A stretch of 64,000 nt of DNA from Pieris napi (Eukaryota; Arthropoda; Insecta; Lepidoptera; Pieridae): contig NC_062256.1 of NCBI RefSeq assembly GCF_905475465.1, positions 10,053,662-10,117,661 on the forward strand, given 5' to 3'. Positions within the stretch are counted from its first letter, which is position 1. Every line of letters begins with the position of its first letter. This document shows, piece by piece, positions 36,330-48,400 of this stretch. Under the pieces are notes generated by a model. That model ran no database searches, had not been told where the DNA came from, and saw only the letters and a program-made list of their open reading frames with translations. A program made the position numbers and the translations under genes.

Positions 36330-36632
36330 CTATCCCATATATTGATCTAGCTCATTTATAGGCGGCATATTGAACTCCAGAGCCAGAACAAAATCGTATA
36401 CGAATACTAGTAGATTACTTATTAGAAATATAATATTCAAAATTCGTACACTTTCTTGTTCTGTTGTTAAGGTTCGAGGGTCCGTGAGAACGCAGAGGTG
36501 ACCGATGAGAACAACCGCACTCGGTACTGGGGGCTGAAAACTATCAATCTCCTCTAAGATATATCCCAAAGCCATCAGGGCATGACCAAAGTATGGTAAA
36601 TAATGCTCGACGAATAATTCCAAATCATACAT
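36330..36632 (-). CDS. Hypothetical 100-aa hydrophobic ORF
   Basis: Open frame starting MYDLELFVEHYLPYFGHALM, with three hydrophobic stretches (about residues 12-27, 38-50 and 66-84, the last ILNIIFLISNLLVFVYDFVL) separated by polar turns. It ends INELDQYMG. It has amphipathic order beyond what random AT-rich sequence usually gives. There is no family match, no obvious splice sites, and it lies in a repeat-rich intergenic region. It may be a small membrane protein, an exon of an unseen gene, or chance. Confidence 0.25.
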   Translation of the reverse strand: MYDLELFVEHYLPYFGHALMALGYILEEIDSFQPPVPSAVVLIGHLCVLTDPRTLTTEQESVRILNIIFLISNLLVFVYDFVLALEFNMPPINELDQYMG

Positions 36633-37854
36633 TTGTTAAGCCTTTTTATCCATCTTTCATATTATATTGTCCATCGATGTTTTATTTCATTTCGATGCGT
36701 TATTTTAATAATTCCGACGGTTTCCATCATGTCTGAATACGTAGATACAAAACCATAATGAGGGATCATTTAAATTCTGTAAATCATTTTAGAAATAGTG
36801 TGAAAGTGTATTTCTTGAATTCAATACTATTTTTGCTTGTGTTTTATTTGATATCCCCATTATCACACATAATTATATACGGTATTTTTACATATTTTAA
36901 TAAAATATAACTGCTGATTGTAATTATTATGACATTGTCATACAAAATGTCAGATAGGCACGTGAAGACGTTGTCATTGTAGAACGATATACGACAGGCC
37001 AATTTGGTAAAAAAATGATTTTTGGTGCCATGTCTCGAATTTCTGAGATAAAAATAAGTAAATCCAATTTCTTAGAGAATGGAAACAAAGGTTACAATTA
37101 TAAGTATCTCGCTGCATTCAGCCCAGGGACCCTGACTGTATTCAGACTTGGCTCGTACTTATACGTGTCGTGTATGAACCTTTGTGTTGCGATCTCAACA
37201 AAACTAGGAGAAAAGATAAAATTGTTTTGTATTTCATCTCTTACGAGAACGATCGCCGCGGTAACGAATTTGTGTACGAAATTGGACGGCAAAGACACCT
37301 GGTTGTACTAATAATATGGCACGAATTATTGTTCCTACAGTTTTGAGAAATTGGAATACACCTGTAATACACCACCTGAAGCATTTTACTTCAAAGCAAA
37401 TTCCAGCGAGTTTATTACACATTCCTGCCCCGAGTTTCTAGTTGCTAGCATTTTCGACATTAAACCGATTCTTATTTAACGATGTGCTATGGATTACATA
37501 AATTCAATGTTATATTTTGTTAATTTTTAAGGTAAATAATGATTTGGGTCTAAATCTAAACTTTTATTATAAATATAGATGAACACTTCCGTCTATTCGA
37601 CATGACAAAAAGACAGTTTCAAGCAATGACAAATACCTCATTGGCACTTAAATGGCCATTAAATACAGTTAAAATCAGGAAATTAAAAGTATCACAGTTA
37701 ACAATCAGCGAAGTCCCGCTACCGAAGAAATAAAATATCTATACACAGGTAAATTGTCTGTTAAACTTGCTCCATAAGATTAATAGCCTTTGTCTTTATG
37801 ACGTGACCACTATAAAAATAGCAGCCGCTATGAAAAGCATGGCTCATACTTATG

Positions 37855-37933
37855 TTAGTTCTGTATTAGCATCGGTTTGGCAAGTATCACGTATACTTGT
37901 TACGTATACAAACCGATGCTAATACAGAACTAA
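37855..37933. ncRNA. Perfect 25-bp hairpin (pre-miRNA-like or transposon end)
   Basis: Arms 37855-37879 (TTAGTTCTGTATTAGCATCG...) and 37909-37933 are perfectly complementary around a 29-base loop. The loop holds its own CAAGTAT/ATACTTG inverted repeat. The arm length suits a microRNA precursor, but perfect pairing suits an inverted-repeat element better. No transcription evidence is available. Confidence 0.35.
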
Positions 37934-38088
37934 AGTAACACTGAAAATGTTTAGAACTGGCCAGTTAGAAAACTTTTTTTGAATTTCAATTTAAAAACTC
38001 TTTGGTAACCTAATGTAATATATTGCAATCATTGGTTATTTGTTTTTGTGATTTGGCGGCAAATCTAAAACTCTTGTTACACGTGAAA

Positions 38089-38418
38089 ATGAACCTAACG
38101 CGAGAAAATTTTCGGTCAATGATTTATTATGACTTTCGTTGTGGGCTTACTCAACAACAAAGCTATGATAGGCTGCGATTAGCATTTCTTAATGAAGCCC
38201 CATCTCGTGCCACTATTTACAATTGGTTTAACGAGTTTAAACGTGGACATAGCAATCTCAACGATGATCCGCACGAGGGGCATCCTTTAACAGCGACTAC
38301 TGAAGATAACAGCAATGCTGTGCCACGCATGATAGAGGAAGATGAGAGTGACCTATCAGCAGATACGGGCAAGCCTAGGATTGGTATGAGTCAAGTTAAA
38401 AAAATATTACTCAATTAA
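38089..38418 (+). pseudogene. Mariner transposase N-terminal fragment
   Basis: Reads MNLTRENFRSMIYYDFRCGL, TQQQSYDRLRLAFLNEAPSR, and ATIYNWFNEFKRG, the paired helix-turn-helix DNA-binding region of a Mos1-type mariner transposase. After ~80 residues the similarity stops, and a short unrelated tail leads to TAA. There is no DDD catalytic domain. It comes from a different lineage than the fragment at 26044-26436. Confidence 0.75.
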
Positions 38419-40053
38419 TTTACTTTTATTATATACATAAAACTACCATATTCATAAAAAAACAAAGTCAGTATATTATGAAATATACTTAAAGAAAATA
38501 GCGAGAGAGTTTAAGTTATTTAAAGAAAACGATTATGAAGTCCTTTAGTTAACCCAGTGTAATTACACTGGTTTAGGTGAGCTTGAATAGTTTAGATAAA
38601 AAGTTAAAAATACATTGGTCACTTGACTTTCATCTATAATCGTTTGCATTTCCAGTAAAATGGTCGTTGACATTGACTCGTCATCTCGCTCGATAATTAA
38701 TTGGCAGCGTGTCAAGTTATCTAATGACCCTTTAAGCCACCGAGCAGCCAGAGGTAACGCATCAGCGAGCGGGTTTAACATTATTATAAAAATAGTCTGG
38801 TAAGAGGTCATTTAAAATAATACGTTTACTTAGGATAATATTCAGTGCAGAATTATTGCTAAGTATCACCCACGTAGGTATATCAAAATCCAACACCTTT
38901 TTGACTTACAGGAGTTCGCGCTGATAGAAAGCTATCAAAGCTAGAAACAATTGTTTCTATATAATCCTTATTGGTTGTAGACGAGAATTTAAAGTAATAA
39001 TAAATCGATCTTGGTGTTTATGTTAAAGGCAACACCCAACAAACTTATTCCACTAATTCCATTCTAGATATCGTCTGGCTCACTACAATGACAAAAAGCT
39101 ATACCTAATCAATTACGTAAAAGTATAGTTGTAGAGATAATTGATTTTATTCTAAAATTACGGTGAAATAACTGAAACTTCGAAGCTCGAGCAAAAAGCC
39201 ATTTAATAATAAATATTTCAATTTCTTTAAGAAGATTGCATTGCAGGTAATATGCCAACTCAGATTTTTGGTATTGTTCGCTTGTAGAATGGAGCTTGTT
39301 GTTTTCAATATATTTTAAGTGAGTTTATTAATGTTTTATTTTATTATATTGTAACAATGAGAAGACATATATGTATTCGTCGTCGGTCCTTACATAAATG
39401 GAGGTCATTTAGAAAGGTTAAATTAGAAATCACAAATCGAATAGATGACGATGGCCACTTTGACAATGATTCTTTGGCATGATGTTGTTGACACAACTCT
39501 TAAAATGCTTATTTTATGAGTTGTGTTTTAATAAATCGTCAAATAAAACTTCAGGAAGTCATTTAACTTTTCCACAGCTTTAGCAGAACATGTCGTAAAA
39601 TTTCTTTAAAAACGTGACCCAAGCAACATTCACAGAACATTCTGCTTCGAGGCATAATTAAATAAAATCCAACATCTGAAACTCTTTTCGTCACTCTGAT
39701 GTCAAAAGCGTTCAAAGGGAACTCATAAATTTCAATACTCTTAAAATGCGTAGGGCGAAGATCTTAAAAGGTTTCTTGAATAGACATCGAGCGAATGATA
39801 AGCGCAAAGGATGTGATTTGCTCGCGGGCAAAAGATAGCTAACATTTTATTGAATTCGTATGCAACGCCTCTCATGTTGTTACAAACTAATGTATCTCTT
39901 ATTTCAATTTCTCATAATAAAACATTTTTTTTATTTCATAATAAAAAATACAAGAAAGTAACTAACTACTATAGGCACTAACAAATAATAGAACTTTTGC
40001 CAGTTCACTCAACGGACAATGAAAAAGGTCCGTTAACCTATGTAATTCGTTAA

Positions 40054-40305
40054 CTAAATAATGCACTGAATCATATGTGCCCTTTTCAGAAGGTTAGTCC
40101 TAGCTGTGGGCACATGAAATAACGGCGGAAGATGTCGGTTTTTGACGTACCCATCAGGTACATTGAAGCTAATGTACTGAAGTACTGCCTTACTGTCCTT
40201 GCCATGTAACAATTTTAGGAAGTACATCACAAGCGCGAATTCTCGGCGTACTCTTAGCTCGATGTAGCCCACAGAACCAAGAATAAATAAGGTCGGATAC
40301 ATGAG
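40054..40305 (-). mobile_element. LINE ORF C-terminal fragment
   Basis: Minus-strand ORF with RREFALVMYFLKLLHGKDSK, VPDGYVKNRHLPPLFHVPTA, RTNLLKRAH. This matches the recurrent C-terminal end of Jockey-like LINE ORF2 (FLKLLHGK ... VPTARTN). Only ~250 bp remain. Confidence 0.65.
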
Positions 40306-42847
40306 TGGGTAAAAAGGGTACCGTACATCCTAAGATAGATATGCCTCAAAAATTGGTTTTGTACGTGTGTGTAACATTAATAATATTTATTTATATGCGC
40401 GCGACCGAGCATGTTTCTCATTTACGTTAAACGTGGATAAATTATATTAAAGTTTAGGTTTGCTGTGTCTTTAAAATAGGGCAAGTTTAACCTCAATTTC
40501 ATGATGAAGTATCCTGTAAACATGCAGGATGTTAGGTTGAGCATTCGCTTGCGTTTCAATAACGTTCCATCCTAATCTATCAATGTATGCAGCTTACTTC
40601 CGGTCTACGGACTACAATGAACGATCGAACTACATTGTGCAGTAATTCCTATCTCATTACAGTAAATATCTATCCACCTTATATATTTTACCAGGCACTG
40701 AAAGTAGCTGAGGTTTCTTTATTAGAGAAACTGAACTAGATGGGTCTAATTGTTTTTATTTTAATTATAAGATCTCCACTAGATTTATGATGAACACATG
40801 ATGAATTTTGGCCTCTGGTACCTACTGGATAGGTCAAAGACCGGCTACAAAGGCAACAGGAACAGGATCCTCATCTCAGGATTGAAAATTGCATAACGTC
40901 ATCAAAATCAACCTTCATGTAGGCATCATCCGAAGATCCTGACACTGCATCAACACTACTAGAGTTTTCAGGGGATGCAAAAATTCAGATACATCATCTT
41001 TTATTATAAATGTCATTAGAATCCGCATTTATGAAAGAGATAATTCAAGGATGGATTGGCTTAAATCAATTGTTTTAACTAAATTATTCATCTGTCTCTT
41101 TTCTTTACAGCGTTAACACAAATTGACAAAAAGAGACGGAACTGTTATAAATAAAAGGGTACAAAGAGTGAGTAGGTAAGAAGATAATATTAGTGTTGAG
41201 TATTAAGGAATAAAGCTATTGAGTACAATATTAGCCTCATCGCTAGAGTCTACAGTAAGCTGTGACGTAATTAAAAAATCTTTTGTACTTTACCATTTAC
41301 TGAAGCAAGGGAATGAAAATTTCTCATCACAACAGAAATTTTATGAATCTTCAGAAAAAATATTGTGAAGCTACAAAAATACCCGTTAAACCTTTATTAG
41401 CAACGGAATTTATATCAATAATATTCTGATATGTCGGTATGGTTTGTGAAGCACTTGGAAATTATTCAGATTGTATGGAATATGTAAAAAGTATTTGCAT
41501 TTACGCTTACCTCGATGTTGTCGAGGTTTCAATATGTATACATAATTAATATACGGCCAAGTATTATATTATCTATTTATCTTTTACTGTGGTTTCAGAA
41601 AATTTAATAGATAAATATGAACCTTTAAAATAGGTATAAAAAGGTCTGTAAATAATGCGTATGTACAACAAATTGCAAAAAGACAAATAGATAAGATACA
41701 TTTTTAACATCTGCCACCAAAAAGCATTTATTATAAAACAAAATTTTATTTCAACTTCCACAGCAATTGTTCTTGTGCGTGAACGCCGACTTTCTACTTA
41801 TGGATTCTTTTTTATGTTTTGTAGCTCGTACATTAAAAGAAAATGTGATACAACTGATATGACACAAATAACTGCGCCCACTTGACTAGGGATAATAAAA
41901 AAATACATATATAGACTACTTTATAATATTATATCGCGCGATACTTTATACATATTCCAACTCGCCAATTCCAGTTTTAATTTCCAATTTTATCTAGACT
42001 AGGTTTTTAAGCCAGTAATTATAAAAATGTACCAAAGTATTAATCAATTTAAAAAAACTTTGGTTGCACTCGATATGAAAATACCATTAAAGGTAGCATT
42101 CAGTTTATTTGTTCGAAAGCTTTTGTTTAACAACGCAACGTGCATTCTAATAATTCAATTAGCATTCTGCGGTAATACTTTCAGTATTCAAACTGTTGAA
42201 TAACGGCTTCAATGAGATGGATTTTAAATCACTAAGAACTTGAAGCTGGTTATTATATTCAATAGTTTCCGTACAGAATACGTCTAATTGCGGAACGTAT
42301 GTTGAGAAAAGAATTTTGTAAAAAGACTAACACAAAATAAGCCTCGTTCATTATTTTCGCTTCGGCATTGTTCGTTTTCCTACAACTTTGATTACTCTAT
42401 ACCTAAGTAGATGTATGCATCTTATATTTTAGAATTTACGTATGCTAACCACAACTCGAACCACAAGATCTCAAACCGATCAGGTACCTTCTGGTGCTTT
42501 CAGCTGAAATCTTTTTAAACGAACGTATTGCGGAAGGGGTTTTTCGTTCAAGTTAAAAGTGGTCATAAATAACCAATAAAACATCTAGAATCGATTTGAA
42601 CTGCGATAAACGTTTGATATCTAAGCTCAGACAGGTTTTATATTATGGTCTACTCGTATGTTATGTCTATTTTACATAATAGTTCTTGAGTTTGACGAGG
42701 GTAATTATTATTATTGAGTTATATTATTCAGAATATATATGGAGAACATTTTAAAATAATCTGTTATCAATAAACCCTTCAGCACTGTAGTTAGTAATGA
42801 ACAACTAAATGTCTACAATTATAAAGTTATAAACAAAAGAAAAAACT

Positions 42848-43030
42848 TACCATAAGACCACTAGAACTTCTAAAAACAGCGCTCGGATCATCATATATAT
42901 TTGTCAGAGAACTTAGGAAAACTAGGGCTTTTTCTGTATCGCGTGTAGACTCTCTATAGGCACGAGATGTTGGACGTCTTGTTCGCGCCCTGAGAGCCTG
43001 TCTAGAGCAACGGATCCTTGTAATACGCAT
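42848..43030 (-). CDS. Candidate 5' exon of the alpha-like receptor gene or another minus-strand gene
   Basis: Open minus frame starting MRITRIRCSRQALRARTRRP and continuing TEKALVFLSSLTNIYDDPSA to SSSGLM. It ends at a textbook donor, CTTATG/GTAAGTTTTTT, in phase 0. It is the only ORF-plus-strong-donor combination I found on the minus strand between 31.3 and 45.4 kb. The first mapped receptor exon appears to need a phase-2 partner at its best acceptor (31283), so a direct join does not fit. An intermediate exon or another gene would be required. No signal peptide is visible. Confidence 0.25.
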
Positions 43031-45239
43031 GCGCCAACATTTTTTGATTAGACAGAATCAAAACTTTCTAAATATTTATCACGTGTTTATTTATTCTAGT
43101 AACTTCCAAAATATATAAGATAATTACGAGAGCTTGGTTGAGTTTTTTAATGATATATTTTTATTTAATTTACGAGAAATGTATCATAATTACGAACTTA
43201 ACATGCCTTACGCTTGAGTTAGAATTAATAGTTTCAAGTTCGAGGCCGCGATGCGCCCGTTCTATAGAAATTGAGAATTAATATGAATATTCATGTCGTC
43301 TTAAGAATGTTGCAATGTATGAATAACTTTATTTCTTATACAAAATCAGCATACCATTCTGATAGCTACGATTAGGAGCTATTAAAACTGCAGATTCATC
43401 TTTTAGCGCAGTGACTTGTTTTATTTGCAGTATTACTGATTCTAAACCTTGGATAAAACAATGGCCGCTAAATGACGAAATCCCAATAGCATAGCTGATT
43501 GCTGCGGGTGTCGAGAGATGCGCTGTCTTAAATTACGTACCTACATTTAATAGATATTTATAGGCCATTATTGAAACCTTACTCGAGTGATTGATACGTA
43601 ATTAAATTTAATTATTACTTTGATTATTAATTAGGCGGTTTCTGTGTTGTATCGCGTTTTCTTGAATAGAGAAGGTATCGTTATCGATACAGTACAGTAC
43701 TAAGAAAAAATGCGTATCTGATAGGATGCCGAGTATAGACCTATTAAACGACCATTTTTGTTTTAAAGCGGGCCTAAAACTAGTAACGGAATTTGAGACT
43801 ATGCTTAATTAAATGTGTCACGATGTCTGAATGAAAAATGCATTTTGCTTCAACCACGTAATTGAGTTTGGTCTATAACAGATTTAATAATGGATTAAAA
43901 TGTAAATTTGATCACGCCTAGCTCAAGCAGAATTTCAATTAGCATGTCGTGGATCTTTCAACGACTAACATTTATTTTAATTTCATTTATATGTAAAGTG
44001 TTTAAACATCAAGTTATATTTTGCGTTAAGAGCCATTATAATCGTCACAAGACTCCAAAATTAGAGTGACCAGTGAAATAGTGTTGTATGGACGAATAAA
44101 TTGTATATTTATGTATTCTAGTTATTTGTTGAATTTTATCTTTAACTTATTCCAAAAGCGACATTACTTTATTAAATCATCGTCCTTCTTTCAGTTAAAC
44201 TACTTTCGTTTATTCTTCGCTCTTAAATTTCTTTCTAAAACTGAAAATAAAGAAATAGTAAAATAGAGGGTTGTAAAAAGTTCAAAGATTTTACGTGAAA
44301 ATGCGGTTTTGACGAGAAACAATGAGACCGTTTAAATGACCACATTATCTCGAGTGCCCACCTCACTCTCCTCTTTGTACTAAAGCTTATGTTTATGAGA
44401 TCGAGCCATTATATGAATAGCTATAACTTGAGGTAAGACATAATTTTGACCACTTTATAATTAATTCATCGCAATCAATTTGTAAATATTCGGTAGTGGG
44501 CCGGTCCATTTAAAAAAAAGCGAATTAGGGAAATATTACTCAAATAATGAAGTAAAAGTTTTACTTCCATTAATTTTTCGTTTTATATTTTTGAACAATA
44601 GATACATAATTACATTGCAGAATAATGTATTATATATGTGACGTACATTAATAAATATTATCAAAATATATTGTGATGTTATGGCATTAAGGTATCCCAA
44701 GACATCTCGACTGGAAATGATATGATCAAACGTAGTGAGTGGTATCTCCAATGAAATATCACAAACGCTCGAGACATTCATATAAATCTCCTTTGTGAAT
44801 TGTGATCCAGTCGAAATTCGTTCTATATTTTTGGAGTAAAGTAGTAAAGCTCCCAGCCAGATTTGTATCCACACTCCCTTTGAGATTTGTAACATTATTG
44901 GACACGCAACAATTTTTGCCGGAGAATGTACTAAAAATATCCGAAAATCTTAAGCAAATGTTAAAGTGTGATCCGATGAAGATAGGCTTTAACTGACATT
45001 GTTTAATGTTTCTCGGTTGCTTGCTCAATAAAACTGTTTAATCGCTATGGAAATGTTAATTCTTAATTTTGATAATTATAATTATCGGTTAGAATAATGT
45101 AATTACTTTGTCTTGTTACCCTACGTCGTAAAAGTAACCTGACTTTTTAAATTTAAGTTGAAGGACGAATGTCGACAAAGCAATCGTGTATCTACTTATC
45201 CTATTCTCTTAGAAAAAAGGAGGGAAATCACAAAGTTAG

Positions 45240-45452
45240 CAAACTTAGCGCTAAGTAGTGGCGCAGGCGCGACGGCATTCCGCGAGATTCAGCCGATGAG
45301 AAAGCTCCTGCCGGTCACAGCTTTGCAACTCGCTTTACGTTAGGTACTTTCGTAATGTCTTCAATACGCATACTTACTCTGAAATAATGTTAAATTGTGG
45401 GTAAATGAGTGGGTGATCGCGCGATGCGAGTGCCGCGCGGATCCGTCGTGCG
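45240..45452 (+). promoter_or_regulatory. GC-rich promoter/5'UTR region of LCCH3
   Basis: A CpG-bearing stretch in otherwise AT-rich DNA (for example GTGGCGCAGGCGCGACGGCA near 45258 and GATCGCGCGATGCGAGTGCC near 45416). It leads directly into the LCCH3 initiator ATG at 45453. The transcription start could not be fixed. ORFs seen here are best read as leader sequence. Confidence 0.45.
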
Positions 45453-48400
45453 ATGATCGCGCGTTGCACGTCCCCTTCGTGCTCACTGCACGCGCCGGCC
45501 TCTATGATTTTTATCATATTGTTTTTCACTTTTGTACCAGTTCAGTAAGTATTAAAATGTACTTTATTTTTATAATTAATTAGCTACAACACGTAACTTA
45601 TACCTGCGTAAATTATTCGTTTTTAACTGTGTTATTCATTCAATAAAATAAGCGTATAAAGGAATTATTATTAAAAGTAATTAGTTTATTTATAAGTAAT
45701 CTGTTTATTGCTTAATTCCCTCAAAGGATTAAACATATCTAAAGTTAATTAACAAGGAAATATTAAAACGGTAAAATGCTTCTTAATTAAGTAATTAAAT
45801 AAGTATTTCTATTATTAATTACGCAGTTATTAAGTAAATTTTGTTGCAAAATATATATTTTTGTGTCTTGTCTGTAGTACCGACGGACGACGCGTTAGGT
45901 CCGACTCAAGTACTAGATGAGTGATGACTTATACTTCTCAAATAGTAAGCAGAAAATATAGAAACTCAGTTTAATTCAATTTTGTCTATATGTATAATTA
46001 TATAGACAAAGGCTTTATAAACGTCCGCATTTCTTATTTAATTAATATAGTAAAAATATATAATAAGAAATAAGTTGTAACTACATATGTTATTCTTTAA
46101 AAAACTAGCCAAATTAAAATCGAAACTCATATTATATATTCCTATAACCCACACGCGTGTGCATTTTTGATTTTAAATGGTAAAATATTAATTAGAAGAA
46201 TTGTAAATTATGAAGGCATTAATTAGGTAAATCTAAGGGAGAACGACAGCTGGTTGGCAAATTCTTAAACCGATCTTAATTGGTGTTCTGCTTGTTGAGA
46301 GGAATTACACGTAAAGCCATTGAAATAATTGCCGTCCCGAGTTCCGTAACTCAATTCCACATTCAGTTTGCTGAATCCTCACGCTAAATGGTAATTTCGT
46401 GCGAGGAATCTCATTTGTATGTCCGCGTCTTCGAGATGTAATTTGACAGGAGCCTCTCTGATACGACCTTAATCAATGTCCAAGAAAACACGAAAAACGG
46501 CCATCTTTTTTCATTACACTGTAAACATCATTTTAAAGTAATATATTTGCTGTTATCATAAATGTATTTTAAACTATTTAGAGAATTATTTTCTAAAATA
46601 GGCTGTCACGACGTAGTGGTTTAGGCGTACGACGCTTAACGGCAGCAGTAGGTTTAAATTCCAGGTATGTATAGATTCTTCTTTCTATGCGCCCAATGAA
46701 CACATGCTCATATATAAAGATGATGATGTAGACCAAAAATCGAAGTGTCCGTCAAAGAAGGTTTACCATAACCTACTTGTCTATGAAATTTTTAATTAAA
46801 AAATAAATAATTACAATCGTCAAACATTTTGAAAAAGACAATCTGAAATATATATTAGCATCAGCTCGAAGCAAGATATCAATCTTGTTTTACACAGGGG
46901 AATTAAAATGAGAATAAGTAAAAATGCACCGCCCGTTATTTTGAGTTGACCTCGAAACTGAAAAATGCTAACTGGCAAATAATATGGTTGAGTAATACAG
47001 TCGAAGGTTCTTCGTTTATATTTTGATGAAGTTCCTCTTTAATTTTGACTTATGTATTGTTTAATACACACAAGGGGTTCCTGTTCAACTGTGTACATTT
47101 CGCGTAGTGACTAAAGTTTTGATAGTCGCAAGGAATATAAACTTAGCAGTAAAAAAGTAGTGTTTGACAGGTGACCTATTGTATAATCGTGCAACGTTTA
47201 ATGATGGGGTTGTGTCATCAAACCCCGGTTTGCGCCCCAATATATCTCTTTCCATGTACAAAGTAAATAAATGCGAGTATGGTTGAAATCTATGTAATTC
47301 ATTAATAAATTGCAACATACACACGGTTAAAAATAAGTAACAAACATACACAGCAAGTTCAAAGTAATACAAAATAATTGGTATAAATAAAATCGCTTTT
47401 AAGTATTTAGCGATAAGATCGTTGCGACTTACAATTTTAATAAATTTAGAAGAATATTATTGAATATCGGAATTATCGGAAATTCATCGACTTTTCAAAC
47501 CGTTGAATGATATGAATGATGTTCTTAATGGGTGTGTTTAATTAATTTTTAAAGAGCATTTGATAATTTGATACATTTTAGGTTAGATAGCGCGCGCGAG
47601 CGCATCGTGGATCGAATGGAGAATGTGACGCACACCGTGACGCGCATCCTGGATGGCTATGACATACGACTAAGACCTAACTTCGGGGGTAACAATTATT
47701 ATTTGTTCTATTCAATCAATAAATTAATAAATGTACTTCTAAGGTAGTAAATTCAGAAATGTCGTTATGTAAAACTTTGTGGGCTTTCATTCGGAAACGA
47801 TTTAAGCGACACATACTATTATCCACTCACACTCCACGTACGTGATTTTTTCTCGTATATACCTAAGTCATTAACTAATAGTCCGGTCAATTTAGACATC
47901 CAAGGTTACACTAATTCGCACTTGGCTGAATATTGGTAGGATTGCTCAATACACTATTATAAAGGAAATGTGAAAAGTCCTCATCGATCCGGCACGTGCA
48001 AAAAAATTTACTCCGGGACAAAGATCACAAAAATGGGTTTTTCGCGATTTTCAGCAAAATGGTAAGTTTTATCATAAAATTAACTTATACAAAAATTGTA
48101 GATCAGATAATTATCTATAAAAAATGTCAGATACTTTTTTTCCTAAGAGCCACCATTTTTGAGATATAACGATTCAAAAAGTTGAAAAATATGCACACGT
48201 TTCTACGCCACCTTTGAGGTAGTGTACTTAGCGCTTTTTTTTAATGTGGTTTCCCCGGTAGGCCTATTCCACTGATCTTATATGATTCTGTTTAATTTGA
48301 AACTATTGAATAACTGTAGATATTGACAAGAGTTGAAAATGATGAAAGGGGTGTAAATTACAAAAAATAAGAAAATGTATCCGTCTGAATCTAAATCATC

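Larger units (their letters stand above)
31282..45452. other. Repeat-rich region between the divergent receptor genes
   Basis: Fourteen kilobases without a confident gene. Itemised separately: a LINE remnant, a 5S copy, SINE pieces, a hairpin, a mariner fragment, a LINE fragment and one candidate exon. The missing 5' exon(s) and promoter of the minus-strand receptor must lie here. Nothing further was supported in 32776-34030, 38420-40050, 40310-42840 or 43031-45240 beyond AT-rich sequence. Confidence 0.5.

Noticed and set aside
37015..37422. Overlapping ORFs on both strands near 37.0-37.4 kb
   Set aside because: No recognisable domain, no splice context, and both strands are open for similar lengths; treated as chance or an unknown decayed repeat.
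44536..45028. Two overlapping minus-strand ORFs upstream of LCCH3
   Set aside because: The frames differ and neither shows a family motif or signal peptide; possibly an old transposon relic. Not enough to call a gene or a receptor 5' exon.
47085..47372. 95-aa hydrophobic minus-strand ORF in LCCH3 intron 1
   Set aside because: Only AT-driven hydrophobicity and no support from neighbours or splice sites.
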